Origin: Candidatus Opimibacter iunctus
GTDB lineage: Bacteria > Bacteroidota > Bacteroidia > Chitinophagales > Saprospiraceae
Direction of reading: 5' to 3'
NCBI GenBank assembly: GCA_016716665.1
Contig: JADJVH010000006.1
Span: 290,261 to 354,260 of the forward strand
DNA: 64,000 nucleotides
Below the pieces are notes generated by a model, which saw only the letters and a program-made list of their open reading frames with translations, was not told the DNA's origin and ran no database searches. How positions within the stretch are numbered: position 1 is the stretch's first letter; each line of letters starts with the position of its first letter. Below are positions 9,647 through 19,509 of this stretch, in pieces. Made by a program: the position numbers and the translations under genes.

Positions 9647-9950
9647 AGGGGTAAGGTACAAAACTGGACAGGTGAATGGAGGCTGGATATTGAGGAAATT
9701 AATTTCCGGTAATATTTGAATTGTTAAAAAAAATCTTATCTTTCGTACGGATCAACCCTCTATTCGTTCGCATCGATCCGAATCTTTGCCAACTACGCCC
9801 TCACCCCTTATCAGAACAAATGAAATATTGAGTACAGTTTTTGCTGTATATCAAGCATGTAGACAATAGTATATTGGCTGCTATTTAATGCCTTGTTAAT
9901 TAGTGATTTAGATATATTTTTTATATTTATATCAAACACAGGAATCTGAC
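9647..9950. other. Intergenic region between nnr and the T9SS operon
   Basis: AT-rich 304-base gap between divergent genes. It holds the strong candidate promoter at 9715-9744 and, assuming that promoter is used, a leader of about 200 bases for the PorP operon. A 12-mer TGCTGTATATCA (9842-9853) in this leader recurs at 30313-30324. No open frame or clear riboswitch fold is seen. Confidence 0.5.
9715..9744 (+). promoter_or_regulatory. Candidate promoter of the PorP-OmpA-type B operon
   Basis: TTTG (9715-9718), an 18-base spacer, then TATCTTTC (9737-9744). This is close to the Bacteroidota consensus TTTG-N19-TAnnTTTG. Transcription would start near 9751, leaving a leader of about 200 bases. 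Confidence 0.55.
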
Positions 9951-10964
9951 ATGAACATGAACATATCCATAAAAGGAGTAATAATTTATCTCCTTACCCT
10001 ATCCGGTATTACTGCCCAGGACGTCCATTTGTCCCAGTACCACTTTGATCGGTTACAGGTCAGTCCTGCATTGACTGGCATGTTCAATGGGGACAAACAG
10101 GTCTCCCTGGTACATAAGCAGCAATATTTTTCAGTTCCGGTAGATTATCTCACATTCTCAGGCAGTTATGACGTCAAATTCCGTGATTGCTATGATGAAG
10201 GGGGCTTCTTCTCCGGTGGGATATTGTTTAATTATGATCAATCCGGGGATTCCAAGCTTAGCCTGGCCAGCCTGAGCGTCAATGGGTCCTATACCTTACC
10301 GCTCACCCCTTCCTTTTTTGTTGGAGGAGGGGCTTATCTCGGTGTCGGCCAGCGTTCCTTTACCGAAAAAGATCTTGAGTGGGACAATCAGTGGGATGGT
10401 ACTGTTTTTAATCCATTACTCCCTTCCGGTGAGGCATTTGACCGTACCAGTTTTACTTTCCTGGATGTTGGGGCAGGCTTGAATCTTCGCCTTCAGGGCC
10501 AGGACAGGACTAAGTTAGATGCAGGTGTCGGTGCATTCCACCTCAATCAGCCAGGATACAGTTTTTATAAATCCTCAGATATCAAGCTTCCGATTAGGCT
10601 CTCGTTTTATGCTATGGGTGTTCTGAAGGTCCTGGATATTCTGGATATCTACGCCAACGGACTCTACCAGGATCAGGGGCCTTATGACGAAACAGTGTTT
10701 GGTGGCGGGGCGATCATTCACCTGAGTAACCGAAAAGCAAGAGAAATAGAACTTCATCTTGGGATGGCTGCAAGATTGGATGATGCACTGATCCCTATGA
10801 TTGCCATTGGGTATGACGGTTGGAAGGGTGGTTTCAGCTATGACATCAACACCTCTCCATTTCAAGCAGCAACAGACCAGAAGGGAGGGCCAGAGTTTTT
10901 CCTGAACTACACGTATAAGAAACTATGTCCGCTAAAGCAAACCAAGGTCTGTACCATATTCTGA
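9951..10964 (+). CDS. PorP/SprF family type IX secretion membrane protein
   Basis: Outer-membrane beta-barrel-like protein of 337 residues. In this family the product works with the T9SS to deliver or anchor a partner that ends in a type B sorting domain. Seen: N-terminal signal peptide ending ITAQ, the conserved opening DVHLSQYHFDRLQVSPALTG with the N/G-rich turn after it, and alternating amphipathic strands to the end. The partner is almost certainly the 1211-residue protein two genes downstream, since this three-gene order is standard in Bacteroidota. Start: MNMN at 9951; an internal Met two codons later would work equally well. Confidence 0.92.
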   Translation: MNMNISIKGVIIYLLTLSGITAQDVHLSQYHFDRLQVSPALTGMFNGDKQVSLVHKQQYFSVPVDYLTFSGSYDVKFRDCYDEGGFFSGGILFNYDQSGDSKLSLASLSVNGSYTLPLTPSFFVGGGAYLGVGQRSFTEKDLEWDNQWDGTVFNPLLPSGEAFDRTSFTFLDVGAGLNLRLQGQDRTKLDAGVGAFHLNQPGYSFYKSSDIKLPIRLSFYAMGVLKVLDILDIYANGLYQDQGPYDETVFGGGAIIHLSNRKAREIELHLGMAARLDDALIPMIAIGYDGWKGGFSYDINTSPFQAATDQKGGPEFFLNYTYKKLCPLKQTKVCTIF

Positions 10965-10992
10965 TCTGCCTCAAAAGATAACTACTAGAAAA

Positions 10993-13155
10993 ATGAAGCG
11001 TCAACATATACTTATCCTCTTCTTTTCGATATCACTCCTAGGCGGTGCTAAAGGGCAAACCCTTAACGCCTACGCCAAGGGAGCACAGGAAGCTTTCGAT
11101 AAGAAGGACTATTACACGGCTTACAATTTCATGCGCATCGCCCATGAGATAGAGCCTAAGAATACTTTGCACACTTACAAACTGGCTGAAGCTGCACGTT
11201 ATTATTCAGCTTTTACCATGGCTGAAAAATATTACAGCGAAGTTGACAGCAGTGCACAGGCAGCTGATTATCCTGAGACTTCATATTGGCTTGGTCTGGT
11301 CAAAGAGCGTCTGGGGAAATACCAGGAATCACTGAACCTTTACCAGATTTATCTTTCTGAACATTCAGGAGAAGATACACTCCTCACCGCACAGGCAACG
11401 CACCATGCAGAGATTTGTGCATGGGCCATCAGGGAACTGGCCAATAAGGATACAACGCTTCTGCTCGAACATCTGGGCCCTGAAGTCAATACCACATTCT
11501 CGGAGTTTGGTGCGGCTAAGACTGAAAAGAAACTATACTATAGTTCACTCAGATTTCTCAACGCAAATGACATATCTCTTCCCCAAAAGCCTTATGCCAA
11601 GGTCTTGATCAGCGAGGATGATTCTACCGGTGTCCTGGATACCTTACTCAATGATCCATTTTTACATACTTCGCACACGGCATTTAATGCGGCAAAGGAC
11701 AGGGTCTTCTATACGATCTGTGATTACGTCAATGGAACAACGGATATCCGCTGTGACCTTTATTACCGCGATATCATTGATAGTGCTTATGGATTAGCTC
11801 AGAAATTGCCTGAGCCAATTAATATGGAAGGGTACACCACCACTCAACCCCATGTAGGTTATGACCCGCAATCTGACAGGGAAGTGCTGTACTTTGTATC
11901 GGACAGACCCGGAGGCAAAGGCAAGCTGGATATCTGGTTTTGTTACATCGCAGGCAAGGAGAATTTTACTGCTCCGGAAAATCTTGCAGCTGTCAACTCC
12001 GAAGGGAATGATATGTCTCCGTTTTACCATCGCAAGTCAAAGACCTTTTATCTGAGTTCTACCGGATATATGGGTTTTGGTGGACATGATATATACAGCG
12101 TCGCTATCAATGATGGTGTATGGGATACACTCGTCAATATGGGGGCGCCGATCAACAGCAGTCTTGATGATGCTTTCTTTAGTTTGTCACAGGATGGAAT
12201 GGAAGGATACTTCTCTTCCAACAGGCTGGGATCTATGTATCTTTCCCCTGAAGATGAGGCCTGCTGTTTTGACATCCATCATTTTGAAAAGCCACCTAAG
12301 AAAGACCGGATTATCCTGGTCAGAACCTTTGAAACCTATAAGGGCCAGAACCCACAACCCCTGGCTGGTGTAAAGGTTACATTAAAGGAATTGGTGCCTG
12401 ACGCTAAGCCAGATATCCGTGAGGATTTCCTCTCCAATTTATATTACTACAAACTTTTGAGAGACAGGGATGTAAATGTCAATGGTACGAAGAAGGGTTA
12501 CAAACCTGGATTTGCAGCATTTAATACCTCAGACAATCCTGACCTGGATACATTGATTGTTGATCTTTTCCTTGAAATCGACAAGATCGATGTATTCCTG
12601 TATTCCAAGATCTATTTTGACAATGATGAACCTGGGCCAAGTACAGCTGAAAGGACGGAGGTGAACTACATGCAAACCTATGATGCATATAATGCACGCA
12701 AGGATCATTTTGTGACTGAATATTCCGGAACCGGCGATACTCCTGAAGCAAAAGAAGCTGCAGCAAAGGCTATTCAAGGTTTCTTTAGTGATTCTATACC
12801 CAAGGGGAGACGTGACCTTGAGACCCTGATGCATATTCTTGAGCAGTACCTCAAGGATGGAAAGCAGATGGCTATTTACCTCAAGGGGTATGCGAGTCCA
12901 CTTGCTTCGGCGGAGTATAATCTGAAACTCGGTAAGCGAAGAATTTCCAGTATCCAGAATGAATTCAAGGTATTCAATGGTGGTGTCCTTTGGAAATATA
13001 TGGAATCAGGAGACCTGGTGGTTGCTGAAAAGTCCTTTGGTGAGGAAATGGCTCCGAAAAATATTAGTGATGACCCTAAGAAAGTGAGACAATCAATATA
13101 TAGTCCCGGTGCCTCAGAAGAACGCCGTGTAGAAATTGTTGAAGTAAAGTACTAA
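10993..13155 (+). CDS. TPR-PD40-OmpA envelope protein of the T9SS module
   Basis: A 720-residue exported protein with a signal peptide ending in AKGQ. Domains in order: TPR-like helices (about 25-140), a WD40-like PD40 propeller (about 160-420, with the FVSDRPGGKGKLDIW blade and FSSNRLG), a short carboxypeptidase-like strand region near 450, and a C-terminal OmpA-type peptidoglycan-binding domain (IYLKGYASPLASAEYN and LGKRRISSI, about 620-650). The build resembles PorE/SprE-like proteins that hold T9SS parts to the cell wall. It begins 28 bases after the PorP gene and ends 5 bases before the next gene, so it is part of one operon. Confidence 0.88.
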   Translation: MKRQHILILFFSISLLGGAKGQTLNAYAKGAQEAFDKKDYYTAYNFMRIAHEIEPKNTLHTYKLAEAARYYSAFTMAEKYYSEVDSSAQAADYPETSYWLGLVKERLGKYQESLNLYQIYLSEHSGEDTLLTAQATHHAEICAWAIRELANKDTTLLLEHLGPEVNTTFSEFGAAKTEKKLYYSSLRFLNANDISLPQKPYAKVLISEDDSTGVLDTLLNDPFLHTSHTAFNAAKDRVFYTICDYVNGTTDIRCDLYYRDIIDSAYGLAQKLPEPINMEGYTTTQPHVGYDPQSDREVLYFVSDRPGGKGKLDIWFCYIAGKENFTAPENLAAVNSEGNDMSPFYHRKSKTFYLSSTGYMGFGGHDIYSVAINDGVWDTLVNMGAPINSSLDDAFFSLSQDGMEGYFSSNRLGSMYLSPEDEACCFDIHHFEKPPKKDRIILVRTFETYKGQNPQPLAGVKVTLKELVPDAKPDIREDFLSNLYYYKLLRDRDVNVNGTKKGYKPGFAAFNTSDNPDLDTLIVDLFLEIDKIDVFLYSKIYFDNDEPGPSTAERTEVNYMQTYDAYNARKDHFVTEYSGTGDTPEAKEAAAKAIQGFFSDSIPKGRRDLETLMHILEQYLKDGKQMAIYLKGYASPLASAEYNLKLGKRRISSIQNEFKVFNGGVLWKYMESGDLVVAEKSFGEEMAPKNISDDPKKVRQSIYSPGASEERRVEIVEVKY

Positions 13156-13160
13156 CTGAC

Positions 13161-16100
13161 ATGAACCAAAATATCCTACATATACTTAAGAGTGGCAAGA
13201 TAGCCCTGCGCATGGCATTTATCCTGTGCAGTCTGCTGTTGATGTCAACACAGGAGGCAAAGGCCACACACATTGTTGGTGGTAATGTAACCTACCGGTG
13301 CCTTGGGAATAACCAATATGAGATCAGGCTATCCCTGCGCAGGGATTGCTTGCTCGGTGCGTCTGATGCACAATTTGATGATCCGGCATCTATTGGTTTT
13401 TTCGATGCCACCACAAATCAACCCCTGACCTTTGTTGGTTTCGGCGGGCAGTTGTTAATGGATTTTAATGAATCCGATACGCTAAATGAGATTTTAGTTA
13501 GTGATTGTAGTATCGCCGGAAATCCAGTCTGTGTCCACCAGACCACGTATGTGGATACGATATTTCTTCCTTTCTGGCAGAATGGGTATAAAATGGTGTA
13601 TCAACGTTGCTGTAGAAATGGATCACTTAACAATATCCTCAATCCGCTGAACACGGGTATGACCCTTGTAGCAGAATTATCTGCAACTGCACAGTCTGTA
13701 TGCAAGAGTTCACCACAGATTGGATCTTATCCTCCGATTTATATCTGTGTCAATAAGGACATCAATTTTATCCCAAATGCATTTGACAGCCAGGGCGACT
13801 CCCTTGGCTTTAGCCTGGCAACACCATACACTGGCGGCGATATCGTTAACAACATGCCACAGCCGCCTAATCTCCCTCCGTATGCACTGGTCAATTGGCG
13901 GCCGCCTTACAGTCTGGCCAATATTTGCGGCGGTGTGCCTATAACGATTGATCCGGTGACGGGGAGAATCACAGGAAGGCCTAATACGATAGGGCAGTTT
14001 ATTGTGACTATTGTGATCACCTCTTACAGAGATGGGGTTGAGCTTTGCCAGACAAGGGTTGACTTCCAATACAATGTGCGTGCATGTCGTGATGTACCTG
14101 TGGCCGACTTTGTAGCTCCTGATCTGACCTGCGACAATCTCACGGTCAATTTTGTCAATACATCACAAAATGCTGATCATTATCTCTGGATTTTTGATTC
14201 CGCTAATCCAAACGGAGGAGACTCAACTGAAGTTGAAAATCCTACACATACCTTTGATCATGATGGGTTTTATGACGTGACCCTCATGGTGCATGACAGT
14301 GACATGATCTGTTATGATACCATTGTCAAGCAGATTGGTGTATTCACATCCCAGCTCAATGCTGAGTTTTCCTATAGCTCAAATTCTTGTACAGATGGAA
14401 TTGTGTTAAACGCCACTGATCTCTCCTCTGATCCTGAATATCCAATTGCAAGTTGGGAATGGCTGCTGACCTATCCGGGAGGGGTCATACCAAGTACACA
14501 GCAGAACCCGTCCTTTAGTTTTGATATTGATGAACCCTCAACAGTCTTCCTTGTGCTGATTGTGACTGATATAAATGGTTGTACTGCCTCTGAGGCCAAA
14601 TCTTTTCAGGTACAGGAACTCGATTTTCAATTCAATCCAGAAGCAGACAGCATCTGTAAAGGGGAGTCTGTACACTTGCTTTTAAATGGAGATCCCTCAC
14701 TCACATATACATGGACACCTCCAAATGGACTAAACCTTAATGATCCTTGGGATCCAATTGCATTTCCAGGGATTTCCGAGACTTACATTGGTACTGTTAC
14801 AGATGGGGTTTGTACGATTTCCGATACTATTCACGTTGGAGTGCAGCAACTGCCTAATCTGGCATTCACCTATTCCACTGATTGTAAGAGTCTGGTTGTT
14901 CAGTTTGCAAATGCTTCCACCAATGGAACGAACTATCATTGGGATTTCGGCGACCCTGCTGTCACAGATGATACATCCAACCTGGTCAATCCTACCTATA
15001 CCTACGATCAGTCAGGAACATATATAGTCACCTTATCCTCAAGAGATGGCTGTGATGTTTCGGTTTCACAAGTGATTACGGCCAATGCAATTACGGAGCA
15101 ACTAGATGAGCAGACCGTCAATTGCTTTAATAACAATATAGAACTCAATCCGGATTTCAATCCAGCTTACACTTATGTGTGGGCGCCAGCGGGATTGCTG
15201 ACTGATATAAATTCACCTAACCCTTCAGCTACAGTAGTCAACGATACCTGGTTTTATGTAACCATTTCGGAGGCATCATTGCCTGGATGTGAAATCGTAG
15301 ATAGTATCCTTGTAGTTGTTCCTGATGAGTTCGATATAGACGCTGCTAATGATATCACCAGTTGCGATTTTGATGACGTAGTCCTCAATGCAACAGTTAC
15401 CGGTAATACAAATGTTACGGTGACATGGAAAGATCTGGATGGCAATGTATTAGGCAGTGGTTTGCAACTGACTGTCAACCCACCTATTACGACAACTTAT
15501 GTTGTAATGGCAATGGATACACTTGGATGTTTAAAGGCAGACACTGTTGTGGTTCTCAAGCCAGACCCGACCTTTGATATTGTCACTATCCCTGATGACA
15601 CCACATACTGCTACATACAGACCATTACAATTATGGCTATGTCCGTTCCGGGCGTAACCTTTGAATGGTTCAATGCTAACAATGAGTTGATCGGAACCGG
15701 AAGCAAGATTGATGTAACACCGGGAGTTTATACCTGTTATTATGTGATCGGTACTGATTTATTAGGTTGCCAGGCAGCTGATACCATTTGTCTGTCACCA
15801 ACATATTTTGAAGTCCAGATTTCATCAGAAGATGTTGACTTCTGCAGCGGAGGCGAGGCCGTCTTGAACGTCAATGCCATTGACGGCGTCACCTACGAGT
15901 GGTTTGATGCGAATAACCAGCCTATTGGCACAGGATTGACTGTGACTGTTTCACCTGCTGATACCAGTTGTTATCATGTCATTGGTACCAATGCGCTTGG
16001 CTGTCAGGATGCAGATACTCTTTGTGTAAATCCTGTTTTCTTTGATCTTGACATCACGGGTACTAATGGTGTATGCCTTGGTGATCCTGCAGTGATTACG

Positions 16101-16796
16101 GTAACAGACCATAATGGTCAAAGCCTTAGTTATCTATGGGATCCAACGGGGGCCATCACGCCAAGCATAACAGTCAATCCAACCGTGACCACTACCTATA
16201 CGGTAACTGTCACGAATAATACACTTGGTTGTACTGAAGTGTTGAGTTATACAGTAGAGGTATTTTCCTTTGATCCTCCGATTGTCATAACTGCTGATCC
16301 TGATACTGTTTATCTGGGTAATACAACACAATTGGAAGTCAACCAGAATCCTAACTACGACTATGTGTGGTCAGCGTCGACCGGTGAAGTGGTCAGTCCG
16401 ATTTATAATCCGGTGGTTACTCCTTCTGGTTCGACTATATACTGCGTGACGGTCACCGATGAACATGGCTGTACAGGTACTGCCTGTATCTCCGTAAATG
16501 TGCCGGAGTTGATGTGTAATGAAGAGGCGATCTTTCTTCCTAATGCCTTCACGCCAAACGGTGATGGTGAGAATGATGTACTTTATGTCCGCAGTAATTT
16601 CGTTACCTCCATGGAGTTGAATATCTACAACCGATGGGGACAAAAAGTATTTACCAGCAAGGATATTAACATTGGTTGGGACGGTACATTTAACGGACAG
16701 GAGCTCCAGCCGGATGTCTTTGGGTATTACCTTGATGTGGGATGTCCTGATGGCCAAAAGTACTTTGAAAAGGGAAATATCACCTTGCTACACTAG
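13161..16796 (+). CDS. Large surface protein with PKD/Ig-like repeats and T9SS type B sorting domain
   Basis: 1211 residues, with a signal peptide ending in TQEAKATH. The N-terminal 300 residues form a module often seen in gliding-associated proteins (THIVGGNVTYRCLG). A PKD domain follows (DHYLWIFDS, then VENPTHTFDHDG), then repeated Ig-like blocks with paired Cys (for example two near-copies around 850 and 910 containing YEWFDANN and FEWFNANN). The C-terminal gliding-motility-associated domain, FLPNAFTPNGDGENDVLYV through YNRWGQKVF and GYYLDV, is the type B signal recognised by T9SS. Function is probably adhesion or surface filament formation. It is the cargo of the two genes before it. Confidence 0.92.
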   Translation: MNQNILHILKSGKIALRMAFILCSLLLMSTQEAKATHIVGGNVTYRCLGNNQYEIRLSLRRDCLLGASDAQFDDPASIGFFDATTNQPLTFVGFGGQLLMDFNESDTLNEILVSDCSIAGNPVCVHQTTYVDTIFLPFWQNGYKMVYQRCCRNGSLNNILNPLNTGMTLVAELSATAQSVCKSSPQIGSYPPIYICVNKDINFIPNAFDSQGDSLGFSLATPYTGGDIVNNMPQPPNLPPYALVNWRPPYSLANICGGVPITIDPVTGRITGRPNTIGQFIVTIVITSYRDGVELCQTRVDFQYNVRACRDVPVADFVAPDLTCDNLTVNFVNTSQNADHYLWIFDSANPNGGDSTEVENPTHTFDHDGFYDVTLMVHDSDMICYDTIVKQIGVFTSQLNAEFSYSSNSCTDGIVLNATDLSSDPEYPIASWEWLLTYPGGVIPSTQQNPSFSFDIDEPSTVFLVLIVTDINGCTASEAKSFQVQELDFQFNPEADSICKGESVHLLLNGDPSLTYTWTPPNGLNLNDPWDPIAFPGISETYIGTVTDGVCTISDTIHVGVQQLPNLAFTYSTDCKSLVVQFANASTNGTNYHWDFGDPAVTDDTSNLVNPTYTYDQSGTYIVTLSSRDGCDVSVSQVITANAITEQLDEQTVNCFNNNIELNPDFNPAYTYVWAPAGLLTDINSPNPSATVVNDTWFYVTISEASLPGCEIVDSILVVVPDEFDIDAANDITSCDFDDVVLNATVTGNTNVTVTWKDLDGNVLGSGLQLTVNPPITTTYVVMAMDTLGCLKADTVVVLKPDPTFDIVTIPDDTTYCYIQTITIMAMSVPGVTFEWFNANNELIGTGSKIDVTPGVYTCYYVIGTDLLGCQAADTICLSPTYFEVQISSEDVDFCSGGEAVLNVNAIDGVTYEWFDANNQPIGTGLTVTVSPADTSCYHVIGTNALGCQDADTLCVNPVFFDLDITGTNGVCLGDPAVITVTDHNGQSLSYLWDPTGAITPSITVNPTVTTTYTVTVTNNTLGCTEVLSYTVEVFSFDPPIVITADPDTVYLGNTTQLEVNQNPNYDYVWSASTGEVVSPIYNPVVTPSGSTIYCVTVTDEHGCTGTACISVNVPELMCNEEAIFLPNAFTPNGDGENDVLYVRSNFVTSMELNIYNRWGQKVFTSKDINIGWDGTFNGQELQPDVFGYYLDVGCPDGQKYFEKGNITLLH

Positions 16797-16821
16797 ATAA
16801 GTCATTGATAATATGATATTT

Positions 16822-16860
16822 GCGGGCCCGGAATGTTTCTATTCCGGGTCTGCTATTTTT
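16822..16860 (+). terminator. Rho-independent terminator of the T9SS operon
   Basis: A perfect 8-pair stem, CCCGGAAT with ATTCCGGG around a GTTTCT loop, extends by several more pairs and is followed by TATTTTT. It lies 26 bases after the stop of the type B protein gene and just before accD. Confidence 0.85.
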
Positions 16861-16892
16861 TACTCAATTTTGCAGCCTCACTCAAAGGGTAT

Positions 16893-17795
16893 ATGCAGGA
16901 AGAATCAAAAAGCTGGTATCAGCGATTACGCCACGGCATACAGACTGCGACCAAGTCAAAGAAGGAAACCCCGGACGGGCTTTGGTACAAATGTGAACAG
17001 TGTAATGAGACCAGTACAGTAAAGGATCTCAAAGAGAACTTTTACAAATGTCCCAAGTGTCAGCACCATGAGCGTATCGGCTCTAAGGAATATTTCCAAC
17101 TCATTTTTGATGAGGGGTATACCCGATTGTTTGATGACATCATTTCCTATGACTTTCTGGAATTTACAGACCTCAAGCCTTATGGTGAGCGCCTGGAGGA
17201 TGCAAGGAAGAAGACAGGCCTTGATGATGCCATGGCTGTCGCTGCAGGTACTGTTGACGAACAACCATTGGTAATAGCTGCGATGGACTTCAGGTTTATC
17301 GGAGGGAGTATGGGGTCTGTCGTTGGAGAAAAGATTGCCAGGGCGATCGATTATGGGATCAAGAACAACATTCCGGTGATGATCATCTCACGTTCAGGTG
17401 GTGCACGGATGATGGAGTCTGCTTTTTCTTTGATGCAAATGGCCAAGACTTCAGCTAAGCTATCTCAATTGGCTGCTGCAAAAGTGCCTTATATCTCCTT
17501 GATGACAGATCCTACGACAGGTGGTGTCACTGCCAGTTATGCTATGTTGGGCGATTTTAATCTTGCAGAGCCAGGAGCATTAATTGGCTTCGCCGGTCCA
17601 CGGGTTATCAGGGAGACTATCAAGAAAGATCTTCCTGAAGGATTTCAAACTTCAGAGTTCTTGCTGGAGCATGGATTTCTCGATTTTATCGTTGACAGGA
17701 GTGAGCTGAGGACAAAGTTGGCCACCTTACTCATGTTGATTGAAAACAGGGCTAAGCCAAGGAAATCTGTTACGCCTGCAGTTCCACAACAATAA
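16893..17795 (+). CDS. accD: Acetyl-CoA carboxylase carboxyltransferase subunit beta
   Basis: Makes malonyl-CoA together with AccA, the committed step of fatty acid synthesis. The start at 16893 (MQEESKSWYQRL) is preferred; the longer frame runs back through the terminator of the previous operon. Seen: zinc ribbon with Cys34, Cys37, Cys53 and Cys56, then the crotonase-like core with SRSGGARMMES and TGGVTASYAMLGD. Length is 300 residues, slightly above the usual 285. The 3' end overlaps the convergent bshC by 26 bases. Confidence 0.96.
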   Translation: MQEESKSWYQRLRHGIQTATKSKKETPDGLWYKCEQCNETSTVKDLKENFYKCPKCQHHERIGSKEYFQLIFDEGYTRLFDDIISYDFLEFTDLKPYGERLEDARKKTGLDDAMAVAAGTVDEQPLVIAAMDFRFIGGSMGSVVGEKIARAIDYGIKNNIPVMIISRSGGARMMESAFSLMQMAKTSAKLSQLAAAKVPYISLMTDPTTGGVTASYAMLGDFNLAEPGALIGFAGPRVIRETIKKDLPEGFQTSEFLLEHGFLDFIVDRSELRTKLATLLMLIENRAKPRKSVTPAVPQQ

Positions 17796-19359
17796 AGTTT
17801 TCGTCAAAGGGATCACATATCGTGATCATGTCTTCAATCCATTTTGGTCCATATTGGGCATAGAAAGACAAGAAGTTTTCGTTGCGTTCCTGCAATCCGT
17901 TTTCCGGAAATAGTTTTTCCTTTAGTTTCTGGATACGCTTCAGGTTAGTATCCTGCAATTGCTTTTCGGCCCGCATCAGCCGCGATCCAAGTTGCTCAAA
18001 TTGCTTGGATTGTTTTGTCTCCTCAGCAAGTATAGCAGAGGCCAATGTGGGGTCAATTTTTTCCGCTTTGGCTGATAGCGCTTCATAAGCTGACTTGATC
18101 ATTTGCTGTTCTTCTTCAAAGCTAAGTTCCGCCTGGCTGTGACGCTTCAGGTATGATTTGACTATAGAATCATAATCTGATAAGAGATCCTCCCACGTGA
18201 TATCTGCTTTTTGCATTTGTGCGAAAGTGCCGGCATCTATCAACATCAGCGAGTTGCGCCTGATCAGCATTGGAAAGTGCACACCTGCAGCGGCAAACTG
18301 AGATTTGCGTTCCAGCCAATAAGCTATCTCGCCGCCTCCACCGATATATGCCAGGTTTGGTAGAATAGTTTCCTGATATAAAGGCCTCATGATCACATTA
18401 GGGCTGAATCGTTCAGGATGACTTTTCAATTCTTCAATTGCTTCTTCTACTGAATAGGTAACATCGCTTTCCAATCGCTTTATACCACCTTCTACCACAT
18501 CAAGTCTTTCTCGCATGCCATCAGTCATGTAGAATAGATTCAGCGGACGGCAAAAGGCCTGTGCCTTGAATCCTGCAGTTTCCAGGGTGGATTGGGTTTG
18601 TGGTACATATTTTATAGAAAACTGTTCCCTGATTTCCTTTTCCATCAACGGAACAAAGGCTCTTTTTAATTCGGGATCATCCATGTTGATCACTACGAGA
18701 CCCAGATGTCCAAACAAGGTATGGATGAGCATGTGATGAAACTGCCCATAGCTGGTAGCTTTTTCAAGACACGTTTGCAGCATCTCTTTAATACCTCCCC
18801 CAAAAGGTGTATTAGAAAAGATCTCAGTAACCGTCCCGATGACATTGTCAAGTCCTTCAAGGGATAATCTACCACATGGACCTGAAGCAGTGCGTTCCCA
18901 TTGATACCTGCGTCCGAACAGATTAAAGTGGTTGACTTCTTCCCAGTCATGGTCTTCACCTCCGATGACGAATACCGGAACAACCGTATGTCCCGGTATG
19001 GATTGACTGAGATCGCCGGCCAGATGAATCGTTGATGCAATTTTATAGATATGATACAACGGACCAGTCAATAATGTCGGCTGATGAGCTGTGGTGACCG
19101 TGTATGTGTTTTCATTGAGCAGGATATTCTCGCTGACTGGTAGCGAAATACCCAGGGCCTGATATTGTTTTTGCAAAGCACGCACTAATAAGGTGCGGTC
19201 AACCGGAAAATTTTTACGTTGGTTTATGACTTCCTGAAATAGCTTAAAGTCAGCAGGGTAAGACACAAAGGGTGCCAGTGCCGGATTATGCGTGAGATAT
19301 GCCAGGTCGGTGTGGCTCCATAGGTTTAGTCGTGTATATGCTACCTGGTTTACCTTCAT
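17770..19359 (-). CDS. bshC: Bacillithiol biosynthesis cysteine-adding enzyme
   Basis: Adds cysteine to glucosaminyl-malate, the last step in making the thiol bacillithiol. The 529-residue protein has the family's Rossmann-like core, TTAHQPTLLTGPLYHIYK near 90, VPVFVIGGEDHDWEE near 127-141, GGGGEIAYWLERK near 340, and the long C-terminal coiled coil of heptads before residue 500. Length is normal for Bacteroidota. No bshA or bshB is present in the window. Stop overlaps the accD stop tail to tail. Confidence 0.95.
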   Translation of the reverse strand: MKVNQVAYTRLNLWSHTDLAYLTHNPALAPFVSYPADFKLFQEVINQRKNFPVDRTLLVRALQKQYQALGISLPVSENILLNENTYTVTTAHQPTLLTGPLYHIYKIASTIHLAGDLSQSIPGHTVVPVFVIGGEDHDWEEVNHFNLFGRRYQWERTASGPCGRLSLEGLDNVIGTVTEIFSNTPFGGGIKEMLQTCLEKATSYGQFHHMLIHTLFGHLGLVVINMDDPELKRAFVPLMEKEIREQFSIKYVPQTQSTLETAGFKAQAFCRPLNLFYMTDGMRERLDVVEGGIKRLESDVTYSVEEAIEELKSHPERFSPNVIMRPLYQETILPNLAYIGGGGEIAYWLERKSQFAAAGVHFPMLIRRNSLMLIDAGTFAQMQKADITWEDLLSDYDSIVKSYLKRHSQAELSFEEEQQMIKSAYEALSAKAEKIDPTLASAILAEETKQSKQFEQLGSRLMRAEKQLQDTNLKRIQKLKEKLFPENGLQERNENFLSFYAQYGPKWIEDMITICDPFDENFIVVELQA

Positions 19360-19509
19360 ATCATTTGATCGCTTAAGGGCTTGTTGCTAGCCAAACACCC
19401 CTGGGATAAATTGGTTCAGGCGGCAAGTTATCAAATCCCTCCCGCCTGACGATTGCAGGTGGTTTTCTTTTAGCATTCTTTATCTTGCGGGCTCTAAATC
19501 TGATATCAA

